The notes: a model not told the origin generated them from the letters alone. A DNA stretch of 64,000 bases from Idiomarina sp. X4 (GCF_002808045.1 NZ_CP025000.1:744001-808000), one strand, 5' to 3'. Shown: positions 1-10,473, numbered from the stretch's first letter. Numbers and translations: made by a program.

Positions 1-550
1 TGACGAAGTACGCCATCAAGATATAAAGCATGCCCAATTGCGGCATCACATCTTTAAAAAACGGAACGAGCAGCGCGGTCTCAGCCCCCATGGTACTGCT
101 CCAGTACAGGTAAACCGCCGCCGCGCTGGCAATAACGGACTGCCAAAAATACTTCCATTTAGCAATGAGGCCTTTCGGATCTTTACGCACGACTTTGCGA
201 TAGTCGTCGATAAATCCAATAATGCCGAAGCCTGTAATGACCAGTAACACAACCCACACGTAACGATTTTCTAAGTCAGCCCAAAGCAGTGAAGAGCCAA
301 GCACCGCCGCGAGAATCAGAACCCCGCCCATAGTTGGTGTTCCACTTTTGCTTAAGTGACTTTGCGGACCGTCGTCACGCACTGTTTGGCCGATTTGCAA
401 ACGCTGCAGGCGACGAATCAATGTTGGGCCTAACCAGAGCGACAGTACCAATGCCGTCAAGATGCTTAAAATGGCTCTCAACGTCAGGTAAGAAAACACG
501 TTAAACGCGCTTTCAAATTGCATTAGGTACTCGGCCAACCAAACTAACAT
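1..550 (-). CDS. mraY: MraY, phospho-MurNAc-pentapeptide transferase (N-terminal part, cut by window edge)
   Basis: This integral membrane enzyme transfers phospho-MurNAc-pentapeptide from UDP onto undecaprenyl phosphate, making lipid I on the cytoplasmic face of the inner membrane. About 183 codons are present. The protein begins [20 protein letters not shown] and is colinear with E. coli MraY; the last codons in view ([14 protein letters not shown]) match the region near residue 180 of a roughly 360-residue family. The ATG overlaps the end of murF by 7 bases, so translation is probably coupled. It continues the mra/dcw operon leftwards, out of the window. Confidence 0.97.
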   Translation of the reverse strand, partial: MLVWLAEYLMQFESAFNVFSYLTLRAILSILTALVLSLWLGPTLIRRLQRLQIGQTVRDDGPQSHLSKSGTPTMGGVLILAAVLGSSLLWADLENRYVWVVLLVITGFGIIGFIDDYRKVVRKDPKGLIAKWKYFWQSVIASAAAVYLYWSSTMGAETALLVPFFKDVMPQLGMLYILMAYFV

Positions 551-1947
551 GCGTGTTTATCCCCTATACTGCTGTGGCTCGCTACCGCGCTTTGCAACGC
601 AGCGACGACGCGCTCCATATGCGCTGAACGTGAGCCTTTAACCAGCACTGTGACCGGCTGCGTTCCTTGTTGTTCTGTAAGTCTGTGTAAAATCGCCTGA
701 ACTAACGCATCTAATTGACTGAAGTGCTTACCACCATGACCATTGAATACCTCGCTAGCACTCTGACTAAGCACTCCCAGGCTGTATAAATTATCAATGC
801 CGGTACCTATAGCATGCTCGCCTATTTCTTCATGATAAGCTCGAGCATCAGCGCCGAGTTCGCCCATATCGCCCAAAACAAAAATTCGATAGCCGCTGTA
901 GCTACCGAGTAAGTCGAGCGCCGCTTTGGTTGAGGCGACACTCGCATTGTACGTATCGTCAATGATACGTAAGTGCTCACTTACCTTAAGAGTAGTTAGG
1001 CGTCCTTTCGCTGGCGTCACCTGATTTAAGCCGCGAACAATATCTTCTACCGAAATACCCAACTGATAAGCTGCCGCTGCGGCTGACAGCGCATTGAGCA
1101 CATTATGATGGCCGCTTAGCTGTAAGGTGACGGTCTCAGCCTCGCCGTTAACATGTAACTTGAAGGTTGGCTGGCCCTCTTCATTCAATGTAATATCCGT
1201 TGCGTATACATCGGCTTCTTCTAATAAACCAAACGTCTGCCAGCGGTAGTTATCGCATACTGACTCCCAGCTCGAGCTGTATTCAGACTCTAGTGGGGTA
1301 ATCGCCACTCCCTGGCACCCCAGACCACGGAAAATCTCAGTTTTGGCTCGAGCAACGCCATGCACACTGCCAAAACCTTCGACATGCGCAGCACTGACAT
1401 TGTTTAATATTGCCACGTCCGGTTTGGTTAAATTGGTGGTATAGCCTATTTCTCCGGGATGATTCGCTCCCAATTCAATGACCGCATACTGGTGATGCTC
1501 TTCCAGGCGCAACAGGGTCAGTGGCACACCAATATCGTTATTAAAGTTGCCCGCGGTCGCCAGGGTGCTGGCTTTCAAAGACAGTATTGACGACAGCATT
1601 TCTTTAACGGTGGTTTTCCCGTTGCTGCCCGTAATAGCAACGGTTTTCGGAGCGACTTCTGCTTTCACTGCCGCACCGAGCAACCCCAGTGCATAACGCG
1701 TATCTTCAACGACAATTTGGCTTAATTCGGTTTGCTGCGGCTTCTCGACAAGTAAGGCTTGAGCACCACCTTGTCTGGCTTGTTCGGTAAATCGATGCGC
1801 ATCGAAGTTCGGCCCTTTTAACGCAATAAATAGCGCCCCGGTTAAGTCGTCACGCGTATCCGTTGATACCTTATTAATGGTTTTGTCTTCACCGACAAGA
1901 CGTCCATCAACTTTTTCCGCTATCCAGGCTAAGGTTACAGAAATCAT
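544..1947 (-). CDS. murF: MurF, UDP-MurNAc-tripeptide D-alanyl-D-alanine ligase
   Basis: MurF adds D-Ala-D-Ala to UDP-MurNAc-tripeptide in the cytoplasm using ATP, completing the pentapeptide. The protein is 467 residues from the chosen start [15 protein letters not shown]. It has the Mur ligase P-loop GSNGKTT and the central (YNAS) and C-terminal ligase domains. An in-frame start seven codons upstream exists, but the ATG at 1947 is preferred because it forms an ATGA overlap with the murE stop and has AAGGAG about 7 bases upstream. It lies between murE and mraY in the dcw operon. Confidence 0.97.
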   Translation of the reverse strand: MISVTLAWIAEKVDGRLVGEDKTINKVSTDTRDDLTGALFIALKGPNFDAHRFTEQARQGGAQALLVEKPQQTELSQIVVEDTRYALGLLGAAVKAEVAPKTVAITGSNGKTTVKEMLSSILSLKASTLATAGNFNNDIGVPLTLLRLEEHHQYAVIELGANHPGEIGYTTNLTKPDVAILNNVSAAHVEGFGSVHGVARAKTEIFRGLGCQGVAITPLESEYSSSWESVCDNYRWQTFGLLEEADVYATDITLNEEGQPTFKLHVNGEAETVTLQLSGHHNVLNALSAAAAAYQLGISVEDIVRGLNQVTPAKGRLTTLKVSEHLRIIDDTYNASVASTKAALDLLGSYSGYRIFVLGDMGELGADARAYHEEIGEHAIGTGIDNLYSLGVLSQSASEVFNGHGGKHFSQLDALVQAILHRLTEQQGTQPVTVLVKGSRSAHMERVVAALQSAVASHSSIGDKHAC

Positions 1948-3410
1948 GCGCAGTCTCCTTGCAGCCACTCGCTGACAACCGCTCGTTCGTTGTAATCAAT
2001 ACGTTGTGTACCAATAACTTGATAATCTTCATGCCCTTTTCCGGCAAGGAGGACAACATCATCCGGCTTCGCCTCTTGCATGGCTTTAAGCACCGCTTCA
2101 CGACGGCCAGGCCATACCTTAACTTTGTCTTTTTCAGCAATACCGGCAAGGATGTCATCAATAATTTGTTCGCTGGGCTCTGTGCGTGGATTATCATCCG
2201 TGACAACAACAACATCGGCCGAGTCAGCAGCCACTTTCCCCATCTGAGGGCGTTTGCCTCGATCTCTGTCACCACCGCAACCAAACACACACCAAAGCTG
2301 CCCTTTACAATGCAAGCGCAGCGCTTTTAGCACTTGATCGAGCGCATCTGGGGTATGCGCGTAATCCACAACGACAAGTGGCGAATGCTGATTATGGAAA
2401 GCTTCCATCCGTCCCGGCACCGGCATTAACTGTTTGCAGGCGCCAGCTAATTCACTCAGCTCATACCCAAGCGAAAGCAAGGTTGCCACAGCCGTTAACA
2501 CGTTATAGACATTGAAACGACCTAATAGCGGGGTTTCAACGTTATACGACAGGCCTTGCCAACTGATGTTGAAAGTCGAACCTTGTTCATGGAATTGCAG
2601 CCCAGATGCTGTTAACGATGGCGCTAACGATGACGGGTTTAATGTCACCCAAAGCTCTGCACCGTTGTCTTTATGCCAACGGGTCAACACAGCATCATCG
2701 GCATTGACGATTCGGTGCTGAACACCAAAATCGGTAAATAAACGCTGCTTCGCGGCAATATAATTGTCCATAGTGCCGTGATAATCCAAATGGTCACGGC
2801 TGATATTCGTAATGGCCGCAGCAGCAAATTTCAGAGCGTCGACCCGACGCTGCACTAACGCGTGCGAAGACACCTCCATAGCCACTAACTCGGCGCCTTC
2901 CGCTTTTAACGTTGCTAGTCGCTGCTGAATGGTAACGGCGTCTGGCGTCGTGTGCCGTTCTGGTAGCAGTCGACCAATCAAGCCACTGCCGGTTGTTCCG
3001 ATAACGGCAGATTCTCTTCCAACTCGCTGAGCCAGCTGCGCAATAATATGAGTCACTGAAGTTTTACCGTTAGTACCGGTAACGCCGACAACGGTCATAC
3101 CTTTTGAAGGGTGGTCAAAAAAGTTGCCGGCAATTTCCGATAAGTGCTCACGAACCCCACTAAATCCGACAACAACAGCGCCACGACGCTGCTCTACGGC
3201 CAAGCCCGGAGACTCAGCAACAACGGCAACTGCACCTTGGTCAATTGCTGCATCAATATAGGCGCGTCCGTCAGTCTCATAACCAGGAACCGCAATGAAC
3301 AAGTCGCCATTGGCGACTTGACGGCTATCCAGTTTAACACCCGAAACAGTGACCTCCGGAATGTTCAGTGATGCCGGCAACATTGTTAGAAGTTCAGACA
3401 ATGCTTTCAT
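1944..3410 (-). CDS. murE: MurE, UDP-MurNAc-dipeptide:meso-DAP ligase
   Basis: MurE attaches the third amino acid to UDP-MurNAc-L-Ala-D-Glu. The 488-residue protein has the P-loop GTNGKTS (residues 112-118), the lysine of YIAAKQ (K221) that is carbamylated in the family, and DNPR at 406-409. DNPR is the signature of meso-diaminopimelate-specific enzymes, so the peptidoglycan is of the DAP type, as expected for a Gram-negative. Length matches E. coli MurE (495). It overlaps ftsI by 4 bases (ATGA) and murF by 4 bases. Confidence 0.97.
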   Translation of the reverse strand: MKALSELLTMLPASLNIPEVTVSGVKLDSRQVANGDLFIAVPGYETDGRAYIDAAIDQGAVAVVAESPGLAVEQRRGAVVVGFSGVREHLSEIAGNFFDHPSKGMTVVGVTGTNGKTSVTHIIAQLAQRVGRESAVIGTTGSGLIGRLLPERHTTPDAVTIQQRLATLKAEGAELVAMEVSSHALVQRRVDALKFAAAAITNISRDHLDYHGTMDNYIAAKQRLFTDFGVQHRIVNADDAVLTRWHKDNGAELWVTLNPSSLAPSLTASGLQFHEQGSTFNISWQGLSYNVETPLLGRFNVYNVLTAVATLLSLGYELSELAGACKQLMPVPGRMEAFHNQHSPLVVVDYAHTPDALDQVLKALRLHCKGQLWCVFGCGGDRDRGKRPQMGKVAADSADVVVVTDDNPRTEPSEQIIDDILAGIAEKDKVKVWPGRREAVLKAMQEAKPDDVVLLAGKGHEDYQVIGTQRIDYNERAVVSEWLQGDCA

Positions 3411-5140
3411 TGCTGACCTCCAAAGCCTGCGGCTCTAATTTCTGTATCATTCGGGTTGTCAGGCGGTACATTGAGCAAACGCATCGTTTGCGCCACGATA
3501 CTAGAAAACACGGGCGCCGCTGCCGTACCACCGTAATAGTCATCAGTTCCGGGCTCGTTAATTGTTACCACAACCACCACTTCAGGATTACTCACCGGCG
3601 CAATGCCGGCAAATAACGCCACATATTCGTCACCATAACCACCGGTTGCTTTGGTTTTGCGTGTGGTTCCGGTTTTTCCGGCAATACGATAGCCCGGAAC
3701 TTGGGCTTGTTTTGCCGTACCGTCACTCACCACTTCTTCCATCATATGCAAGACCGCACGCGTGTTATCCGGATTAAAGACTTGTTCACCCGGGAGTGGC
3801 GACTCCTGTCGGAATATGGTCAGTGGTCGTTTGATACCGCCTGAAGCGATAATACTGTACGCTTTAGCCAGCTGTAAGGTTGTAACGGACAAACCATAAC
3901 CATAAGAAAGTGTGGCTAGTTCAAACTCGGACCAACGACGGCGATCGCTCAAAAGCCCCATACCTTCACCCAATAAAGCCACTCCTGTGTCGCTGCCGAA
4001 ACCAGCGTCAGCATAGGTTTGTAGTAGTGGGTCAACGCCTAAATCGAGCGCCATTTTAGTCACCCCAACGTTCGAGGAGTGCTTAAGCACTTCTGTCAGG
4101 GTCAGTTCTCCGCGGTTGCGCGGGTCACTGACTCGACGGCCGCCCAGGCGTAGCCACCCCGGGCTGGTGTCGATAACGTCACCCGCTTTGTGACGACCAT
4201 TTTCCAGAGCACTCAGTACCACTAAGGGTTTGACCGTAGAGCCTGGCTCATAGCTGTCAGTAATCGCCCGATTCCTCATTTTATAAGACTGTAAATCGGC
4301 GCGATTGTTAGGATTAAAGGACGGGCTGTTGACCATTGCCAGGATTTCACCAGTATCAACATCGAGTACAATAGCGGAGCCAGACGTTGCCTGGTTGTAG
4401 CGCACGGCTTTTTTTAGCTCTGTATAGGCTGTCGCCTGGATCCGCTGATCAATACTCAAGGTCAATTGTTTTGGTTGTTGTGCCTCTGTCTGGCTAATTT
4501 CCTCAACAACCCGCCCTTGCGCGTCCTTGCGATAAACTCGTTTACCCGGTTGCCCGGTTAAATGTTCGTCATACAGTAATTCAAGCCCTTCCTGGCCTTC
4601 ACCATCAATATTAGTCAACCCAACTACGTGTGCTGCAATTTCGCCGGTTGGATAGTAGCGTCGGGACTCTGTTTTTAAATAAACCCCAGGAATGTTCAAT
4701 TGCTTGACGTAGTCAGCTTCTGACGGCGTCACTTTTCGCTGTAAATACACGAAACGCTTGCTGGGGTCATCCACTTTATCAACCAACGCTTCACGGTTCA
4801 TACGGAACGTTTCAGCTAAAGCCTGCCAACGGCGGCTATCTGCCAGTGCATTGTGTTCATCAATTCGTTTCGGATCGGCCCAGACCGTTTCTACAGGAAC
4901 ACTGACCGCAAGTTCGCGACCGTGACGATCAACAATACTGCCGCGCTGAACCGGTAAGCTGTCAGAACGCAAGCTACGCATATCGCCTTGCAATGAAAAC
5001 CTATCAGGGCTGATAACTTGAATATAAGCAGCGCGGGCGACCAGAACCGTAAACACCCCAAATAATACGATAACGGCAGTGTAAAAGCGCCAGCGAGTGC
5101 CAGCTGGCTCTGTCCGCTTTTTACGCTTCGCCATTACCAT
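3407..5140 (-). CDS. ftsI: FtsI (PBP3), septal peptidoglycan transpeptidase
   Basis: FtsI is the class B penicillin-binding protein that cross-links septal peptidoglycan with FtsW. The 577-residue protein has a short basic cytoplasmic tail, one membrane segment (about residues 20-40), a pedestal domain, and all three transpeptidase motifs: STVK at 301-304, SSN at 355-357 and KTG at 489-491. The start at 5140 overlaps ftsL by 7 bases and has GGAGG about 10 bases upstream; an ATG two codons downstream is possible. Confidence 0.97.
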   Translation of the reverse strand: MVMAKRKKRTEPAGTRWRFYTAVIVLFGVFTVLVARAAYIQVISPDRFSLQGDMRSLRSDSLPVQRGSIVDRHGRELAVSVPVETVWADPKRIDEHNALADSRRWQALAETFRMNREALVDKVDDPSKRFVYLQRKVTPSEADYVKQLNIPGVYLKTESRRYYPTGEIAAHVVGLTNIDGEGQEGLELLYDEHLTGQPGKRVYRKDAQGRVVEEISQTEAQQPKQLTLSIDQRIQATAYTELKKAVRYNQATSGSAIVLDVDTGEILAMVNSPSFNPNNRADLQSYKMRNRAITDSYEPGSTVKPLVVLSALENGRHKAGDVIDTSPGWLRLGGRRVSDPRNRGELTLTEVLKHSSNVGVTKMALDLGVDPLLQTYADAGFGSDTGVALLGEGMGLLSDRRRWSEFELATLSYGYGLSVTTLQLAKAYSIIASGGIKRPLTIFRQESPLPGEQVFNPDNTRAVLHMMEEVVSDGTAKQAQVPGYRIAGKTGTTRKTKATGGYGDEYVALFAGIAPVSNPEVVVVVTINEPGTDDYYGGTAAAPVFSSIVAQTMRLLNVPPDNPNDTEIRAAGFGGQQ

Positions 5141-5448
5141 GAGACCATAACCTCCGTGTCAGATGTGACATCGCGCATACCAAGTTGTTCTTGTGCTATG
5201 CGCTCCACACGGCTGTGTTCCGTCAAAGCGTTTTGCTCAATGACCAAGTGTCGCCACTCACGATCCAGCGTGTCACGATAAGACAACAGGTCGTCACGCT
5301 CTGCAGTCAGCTGACGATTTAAGTGAGCAACATAGACAATGCTAAGCGCATTGATAACGACCACAACGCCCAATAAAACAACCCACTTGTGCTGCACTAA
5401 ATCTTGCAACACCATTTTGGTTAAGCTTGGATAGCGTTGTTTAGTCAT
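5134..5448 (-). CDS. ftsL: FtsL, cell-division bitopic protein
   Basis: FtsL forms the FtsQLB subcomplex that activates FtsWI at the septum. The 104-residue product has a short cytoplasmic N-terminus, one membrane helix ([20 protein letters not shown]) and a periplasmic heptad-rich coiled coil ([19 protein letters not shown]). FtsL is poorly conserved in sequence; the call rests on size, topology and its invariant position between rsmH and ftsI. It overlaps rsmH by 8 bases and ftsI by 7. Confidence 0.93.
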   Translation of the reverse strand: MTKQRYPSLTKMVLQDLVQHKWVVLLGVVVVINALSIVYVAHLNRQLTAERDDLLSYRDTLDREWRHLVIEQNALTEHSRVERIAQEQLGMRDVTSDTEVMVSW

Positions 5449-6388
5449 GATAAACCCTCCGTGCTATGCGCAGCACTGAGCTGCGGGCGCGAGGGTTAGC
5501 CGACACTTCCTCTTTACCGGGTTTAATTGCCTTACCGACTTTTTCTAAGGACTTGTCTTTATTCAGTTCTGCGTCTGTGACCGGTAAGCCTGCCGGCACT
5601 TGCTTACCTTCGCTGTGTTTGCGAATAAAGCGTTTCACCAGACGATCTTCCAGGCTATGGAAGCTAATGACTACTAAGCGCCCGTCTTGCTTCAATGCCG
5701 CTAGCGACGCTTCCAGCGCTTGCTCTATTTGTTCAAGCTCTTTATTCACATGAATTCGAATGGCCTGAAATGTCCGCGTTGCCGGGTGCTTATGTTTCTC
5801 TTTGACAGGGCTAACACGAGCGATCATGTCCGCTAGCTGCTTAGTGCGCACAAACGGCTCTTTTTCGCGGTCCATCACAATAGCGCTGGCAATTTTACGG
5901 GCAAAACGCTCTTCCCCGTATTCTTTAAGAACCCAGCTTATTTCATCTTTTTCGGCTCGGTTAAGCCATTCGGCAGCGGTTTCACCGCGCGTGGTATCCA
6001 TTCTCATATCGAGCGGTCCGTCGCGCATGAAGCTAAAACCTCGTTCGGCGTCATCAAGTTGTGGGGACGACACGCCAAGGTCAAATAAAATACCGGTGAC
6101 TTTTCCGGTTAATTGCCGCTGCTCCAGTACCTGTTGCAGGTTTGAGAAAGGGGTGTGAACAATATCAAAACGTGGGTCGCTTTGCAGTGGTTTAGCGGCT
6201 TCAATGGCTTGTGGGTCTTGGTCTAGGGCAATAACTTTAGCATCACTGCCTAGCTTTTCTAACAACGCACGCGTGTGACCACCACGTCCAAATGTGGCGT
6301 CAATATAGGTGCCTGCTGTATCAGTCACTAAAGCGTTGATGGACTCTTGCAATAGCACCGAAACGTGTTGCGGTGACGTTGTTATCAT
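5441..6388 (-). CDS. rsmH: RsmH (MraW), 16S rRNA m4C1402 methyltransferase
   Basis: RsmH methylates N4 of C1402 in 16S rRNA using S-adenosylmethionine. The 315-residue protein opens with [13 protein letters not shown] and the SAM-binding segment [17 protein letters not shown], followed by [19 protein letters not shown], all typical of MraW. Length matches the family (about 313). Its ATG overlaps the mraZ stop by one base (TAATG), so translational coupling is likely. Confidence 0.97.
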   Translation of the reverse strand: MITTSPQHVSVLLQESINALVTDTAGTYIDATFGRGGHTRALLEKLGSDAKVIALDQDPQAIEAAKPLQSDPRFDIVHTPFSNLQQVLEQRQLTGKVTGILFDLGVSSPQLDDAERGFSFMRDGPLDMRMDTTRGETAAEWLNRAEKDEISWVLKEYGEERFARKIASAIVMDREKEPFVRTKQLADMIARVSPVKEKHKHPATRTFQAIRIHVNKELEQIEQALEASLAALKQDGRLVVISFHSLEDRLVKRFIRKHSEGKQVPAGLPVTDAELNKDKSLEKVGKAIKPGKEEVSANPRARSSVLRIARRVYHD

Positions 6389-6846
6389 TATAAAGAGAAG
6401 TCTTCCAGTCTTTCATTCAGGGTGAAGTCGCCCTCGCGCTCAACGTCCATATCCTGAGCCACTTGGTCATGCCAAGCGTCTTCATCCCACAGTTCAAATT
6501 TGTTCAGCTGACCAACCAACATAAGCTTCTTCTCAAGCCCGGCATGTTGTCTTAACGGTGCTGATATCAGTAAACGACCGTTTTTATCCATTTCACAGTC
6601 GTCTGCATGACCGAGTAACAACCGCTGTAAGCGGCGCTCTGCGGGGTTCATACTCGATAAACGGGTGAGTTTCTGCTCAATGATTTGCCACTCGGGAAGC
6701 GGGTACAACAACAGGCACGGTTGTTTAATATCAATCGTGCATACCATTTTCCCTTCACAGTCTAAAGACAAGGACTGACGATACTTAGCTGGGATTGCTA
6801 AGCGCCCCTTACTGTCAAGACTGAGTGTTGTTGCTCCTCGGAACAT
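6388..6846 (-). CDS. mraZ: MraZ, transcriptional regulator of the division/cell-wall cluster
   Basis: MraZ is an AbrB-like, ring-forming DNA-binding protein that represses its own operon in E. coli. The 152-residue protein begins [23 protein letters not shown] and carries a second SKGRL-like repeat, [13 protein letters not shown], as expected for the two-repeat MraZ fold. It is the first gene of the minus-strand dcw operon and lies directly behind repeats that fit MraZ binding sites (see 6850-6930). Confidence 0.97.
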   Translation of the reverse strand: MFRGATTLSLDSKGRLAIPAKYRQSLSLDCEGKMVCTIDIKQPCLLLYPLPEWQIIEQKLTRLSSMNPAERRLQRLLLGHADDCEMDKNGRLLISAPLRQHAGLEKKLMLVGQLNKFELWDEDAWHDQVAQDMDVEREGDFTLNERLEDFSL

Positions 6847-6849
6847 GAT

Positions 6850-6930
6850 CCCACCTGATCATTAAGATCCACTATTATCCACAAATCCCCACAATGTTAC
6901 AGTCTAGGTTCCACTGTTTCCCACTGTCAA
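6850..6930 (-). promoter_or_regulatory. mraZ promoter with six GTGG(G/A) MraZ-box repeats
   Basis: On the minus strand there is a -35 TTGACA (6925-6930), an 18-base spacer and a -10 TAGACT (6901-6906). GTGGG or GTGGA occurs at 6920-6924, 6910-6914, 6888-6892, 6878-6882, 6868-6872 and 6850-6854. The two most upstream lie in the promoter spacer and three lie just after the expected start; within each group the boxes are exactly 10 bases apart. This matches the TGGGN-N5 repeat operators known for E. coli MraZ. The last box overlaps the mraZ ribosome-binding region AGGTGGG. Confidence 0.85.
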
Positions 6931-7066
6931 GAAAAAACCGCTCTATTTATCAGGGTTTCTGGCCGATAATCACTAAGCTATTGAAGAAGCATATGAAATC
7001 TATCTGATAGAGCGTTGAATAAATTTGTGTAATACTCGAGCGAGACACTTTGGGGTAAGTTTGCAA

Positions 7067-9208
7067 ATGAAGCGGTTTTGGCTTTTTATAATTTTGAGCT
7101 TTGCGCTATCTAGTGCCGGCGTCATTTGGTTTGCAGAAAACCAACATGCCCAAACGGTTGAAGCGCGTAAGCGCACGGCAACAGAGCGATTGGGTAAGTT
7201 GAGAGCCGCACTAGAGGGACAAGTCAATTCCTCTTTGGTGACTGTGCGCGCCTTACGTGCCGAAATTAAACTTTCTCCGAATATTTCCAGCGACCGCTTT
7301 GCCGCATTAATGCAGGAGCTCATGACAACAGACCTACCAATCCGCCACGTCGCTCTTGCCCCAAACCTCATCATTCAATATGTGCACCCTCTTGAAGGCA
7401 ACAAAGATGCATTAGGATTTAATTACCGGGATTCAGAGATCCAATTTGCCGGAGTGCAAAAAGCCATTGAAAATGGTGACGTTGTGATTGATGGTCCGGT
7501 TCAGTTGGTTCAGGGAGGATTAGCGCTCATCGCGCGTGCTCCGGTGATCATTGATAACAACTTGTGGGGGGTTATCGCTGTTGTCATTCAAATTGACGAA
7601 CTGATGGAAAACAGCGGCGTTAACGCCAGTAATGGTATTTATACAAGCGCTTTAGCTAAGGTATCAGAGTCAGGCAAACGGGATTTTGAATTTGGTGACG
7701 AGTCGGTCTGGAATAAAGATCATGTGACCAGTAATGTCGTTCTGACCTCTGGTCGCTGGTTACTCGCAACAGCCCCGATGAGCGGAAGCTGGGTCTCCCG
7801 AGGACCGCTTTACTGGAGTATTGTTAGCATAGGACTGCTATTAGCGTTAATCATGAACGCTTTTATGTACTACTTGCTTCATACACAGGTAAGGCTCCGA
7901 GCCGCTCTCAAAACGATAGATGAGCAAGCCAACTTTGATTCGCTAACTCAATTACACAACCGCCGCTCTTTCATTAAACAATTAAACCGTTTAACGAGTA
8001 AAGACTCAAAATACAACAGCTTTGCCGTACTGTTTATCGACCTCGATCATTTTAAAGAAGTGAATGACAGCTTAGGACATGACTTTGGAGACGAGTTACT
8101 AAAAGTTGCTGGTTCGCGTTTAAAGCAGCAACTTAGGACGGAAGACTTTATCGCTCGGTTGGGTGGTGATGAGTTCGTCGTGGTGATTAATCGCCTTAAA
8201 TCAAAAGAGGTCATTAACCAATTAGCCCTCAAACTTAATAGTGCGTTAACCAAACCGTTCCTGTTACAACACAGCCAAACACAAACGTCTTGTAGTATTG
8301 GCATTGCCTTGTATCCCGATGATGGCCTTAATACTGAGCAATTACTTAAGAACGCTGACCTCGCAATGTACGCAGCAAAAGCAGCCGGTCGTCGTACCCA
8401 TTACTTCTTTAATGACGAATTACGCCAACGCACCGAGCATCAAAATTCCATACATAACCGCATGCGCCTTGGGTTAAAAAATAACGAGTTTCGTTTGGTC
8501 TACCAACCTATTGTTAATTTGACCTCTGGAAAAATAGAAAAATGCGAAGCGCTCTTACGCTGGACAGATGATAACGGCGATACAATATCTCCTGCTGAAT
8601 TCATTCCCGTCGCTGAGAGTACGGGGTTAATACACGAGCTTGGTCAATTTGTTCTGGAGCAGGCATGTGCCGATTGGAGTTTATTGCATAAGGGCAACAT
8701 GCGTATCGGGTTATCTATTAACCGATCCGAACGCGAACTGAACGACTTAAACGCAGCAAAACAATGGCTTGAATGTATTCGCCAGCACCAGTTACCAACG
8801 GAAAAAGTAACGTTTGAAATTACTGAGTCACTGCTTATGAGCAACAAGCAGCGGCAAATCCAAATTCTTCACTACTTACGCTCCCACGGCGTGAAAATAG
8901 CCACCGACGACTTCGGTACAGGTTATTCAAGCATTAATTACTTACAACGTTATCCGGTTGACTATCTTAAAATTGACCGCAGCTTTTTGAATAACGCACC
9001 AGAGAATCGGATTCAAGTGGCGTTAACTGAAGCGCTATTGCGTGTCGCCCGAGCTCTGGATATTGATGTGATTGCGGAAGGGGTGGAAAACAAAGCGCAA
9101 TGGGAGTTCTTGCAACGCCAGCAATGCGATTTTGCACAAGGCTTTTACATCAGCCATGGCTTGAGCCTTGATGAACTTATTACTTTCCTGAAAAAGTGGC
9201 AATTCTAG
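7067..9208 (+). CDS. Membrane CHASE-GGDEF-EAL protein (c-di-GMP cyclase/phosphodiesterase)
   Basis: This is a predicted c-di-GMP turnover enzyme of 713 residues. Two membrane helices (about residues 4-22 and 250-272) flank a periplasmic sensor that looks like a CHASE domain (VHPLEGNKDALG). The GGDEF motif is intact at 366-370 with an RxxD inhibitory site (RTED) five residues before it, and the EAL motif at 494-496 plus DDFGTGYSS (614-622) suggest a competent phosphodiesterase. Both activities are therefore possible; the net one cannot be told from sequence. The start at 7067 places a membrane anchor at the N-terminus; an upstream start adding 14 residues is less likely. It stands alone and is divergent from mraZ. 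Confidence 0.9.
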   Translation: MKRFWLFIILSFALSSAGVIWFAENQHAQTVEARKRTATERLGKLRAALEGQVNSSLVTVRALRAEIKLSPNISSDRFAALMQELMTTDLPIRHVALAPNLIIQYVHPLEGNKDALGFNYRDSEIQFAGVQKAIENGDVVIDGPVQLVQGGLALIARAPVIIDNNLWGVIAVVIQIDELMENSGVNASNGIYTSALAKVSESGKRDFEFGDESVWNKDHVTSNVVLTSGRWLLATAPMSGSWVSRGPLYWSIVSIGLLLALIMNAFMYYLLHTQVRLRAALKTIDEQANFDSLTQLHNRRSFIKQLNRLTSKDSKYNSFAVLFIDLDHFKEVNDSLGHDFGDELLKVAGSRLKQQLRTEDFIARLGGDEFVVVINRLKSKEVINQLALKLNSALTKPFLLQHSQTQTSCSIGIALYPDDGLNTEQLLKNADLAMYAAKAAGRRTHYFFNDELRQRTEHQNSIHNRMRLGLKNNEFRLVYQPIVNLTSGKIEKCEALLRWTDDNGDTISPAEFIPVAESTGLIHELGQFVLEQACADWSLLHKGNMRIGLSINRSERELNDLNAAKQWLECIRQHQLPTEKVTFEITESLLMSNKQRQIQILHYLRSHGVKIATDDFGTGYSSINYLQRYPVDYLKIDRSFLNNAPENRIQVALTEALLRVARALDIDVIAEGVENKAQWEFLQRQQCDFAQGFYISHGLSLDELITFLKKWQF

Positions 9209-9238
9209 TAGAATCAGGCAACGACATAAGAAAGAAGG

Positions 9239-9588
<350 letters not shown>

Positions 9589-9596
9589 GGCGACGG

Positions 9597-9625
9597 ATTC
9601 TACGCTGTGTCGTCCACTAACTCAA
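9597..9625 (-). promoter_or_regulatory. Candidate rnpB promoter
   Basis: On the minus strand TTGAGT (9620-9625) and TAGAAT (9597-9602) are separated by 17 bases, and the RNA 5' end inferred from helix P1 lies 8 bases past the -10. The -35 box overlaps the rsmI stop codon. Confidence 0.7.
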
Positions 9626-10473
9626 TCGTTGTTTTTCTGGCTGAGTGCCCACTGATACAACTCGTTTTTACGCTCACCGTGAAGCTTCGCACATAATGCA
9701 GCGGCTTTTTTCAACGGCAGCTCTTCAAGCAATATTTGCAACGTTCGTTTCGCATCCTCTCCAGGACCAGAGGTGTCCGTTGGCGCTTCAAAAGGTTCCA
9801 CTAACAGGACCATTTCACCACGCTGTTGGTTTGGGTCGTCAGTTAGGCGCTTGACGAGCTCACTCGCCGAGCCCGTTAAATACGTTTCAAACTGTTTGGT
9901 TAGCTCTCGCGCTAACACCACTTGCCGGTCTTCCTGAAAAATTTCTCGCATATCCTCAAGGGTATGGAGAATACGGTGTGGACTCTCATAAAACACCAAT
10001 GTCCGCACCACAGTCGCTAAACTTTCCAGTGTCGCACGACGCTGCGTTGGCTTCGATGGTAAAAAACCTTCGAACTGAAAACTATCCGTTGGAAGGCCCG
10101 CACCAGATAACGCAACCGTCAATGCACACGCTCCCGGTAACGACGTGACTTTTACATTCTGCTGTCGACACAAGTTCACCAGCGCATAGCCCGGATCACT
10201 GATTAACGGCGTACCCGCATCGGAGACCAACGCGATAGAATCGCCTCCCTTCACACGCTCAACAAGCTGTTCAGCTTTCGCTTTTTCGTTATGATCGTGA
10301 AATGCAAACACGGGAACTTGTATTCCATAGTGCTCAAGTAATTTACGAGTATGACGTGTGTCTTCCGCGGCAATTGCATCAACTTCCCTGAACACCGACA
10401 GTGCCCGTTCAGTAATATCAGAGAGGTTTCCAATTGGTGTGGGTACAATATAGAGTGTGCCCGTATCCGACAT
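9622..10473 (-). CDS. rsmI: RsmI, 16S rRNA 2'-O-ribose C1402 methyltransferase
   Basis: RsmI methylates the 2'-OH of C1402 in 16S rRNA, the same nucleotide modified by RsmH, encoded nearby. The protein (283 residues from this start) has the tetrapyrrole-methylase fold signatures LYIVPTPIGNLSDITERAL, EDTRHTRKLL, VSDAGTPLISDPG and FYESPHRI. The ATG at 10473 is chosen because GAAGG sits about 7 bases upstream; in-frame starts at 10503 and 10497 would lengthen it to 293 or 291 residues. It is divergent from lpoA. Confidence 0.96.
   Translation of the reverse strand: MSDTGTLYIVPTPIGNLSDITERALSVFREVDAIAAEDTRHTRKLLEHYGIQVPVFAFHDHNEKAKAEQLVERVKGGDSIALVSDAGTPLISDPGYALVNLCRQQNVKVTSLPGACALTVALSGAGLPTDSFQFEGFLPSKPTQRRATLESLATVVRTLVFYESPHRILHTLEDMREIFQEDRQVVLARELTKQFETYLTGSASELVKRLTDDPNQQRGEMVLLVEPFEAPTDTSGPGEDAKRTLQILLEELPLKKAAALCAKLHGERKNELYQWALSQKNND

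Noticed and set aside
1907..2290. 127-codon open frame within murE on the same strand
   Set aside because: It is a shifted frame of murE; the real frame has all Mur ligase motifs.
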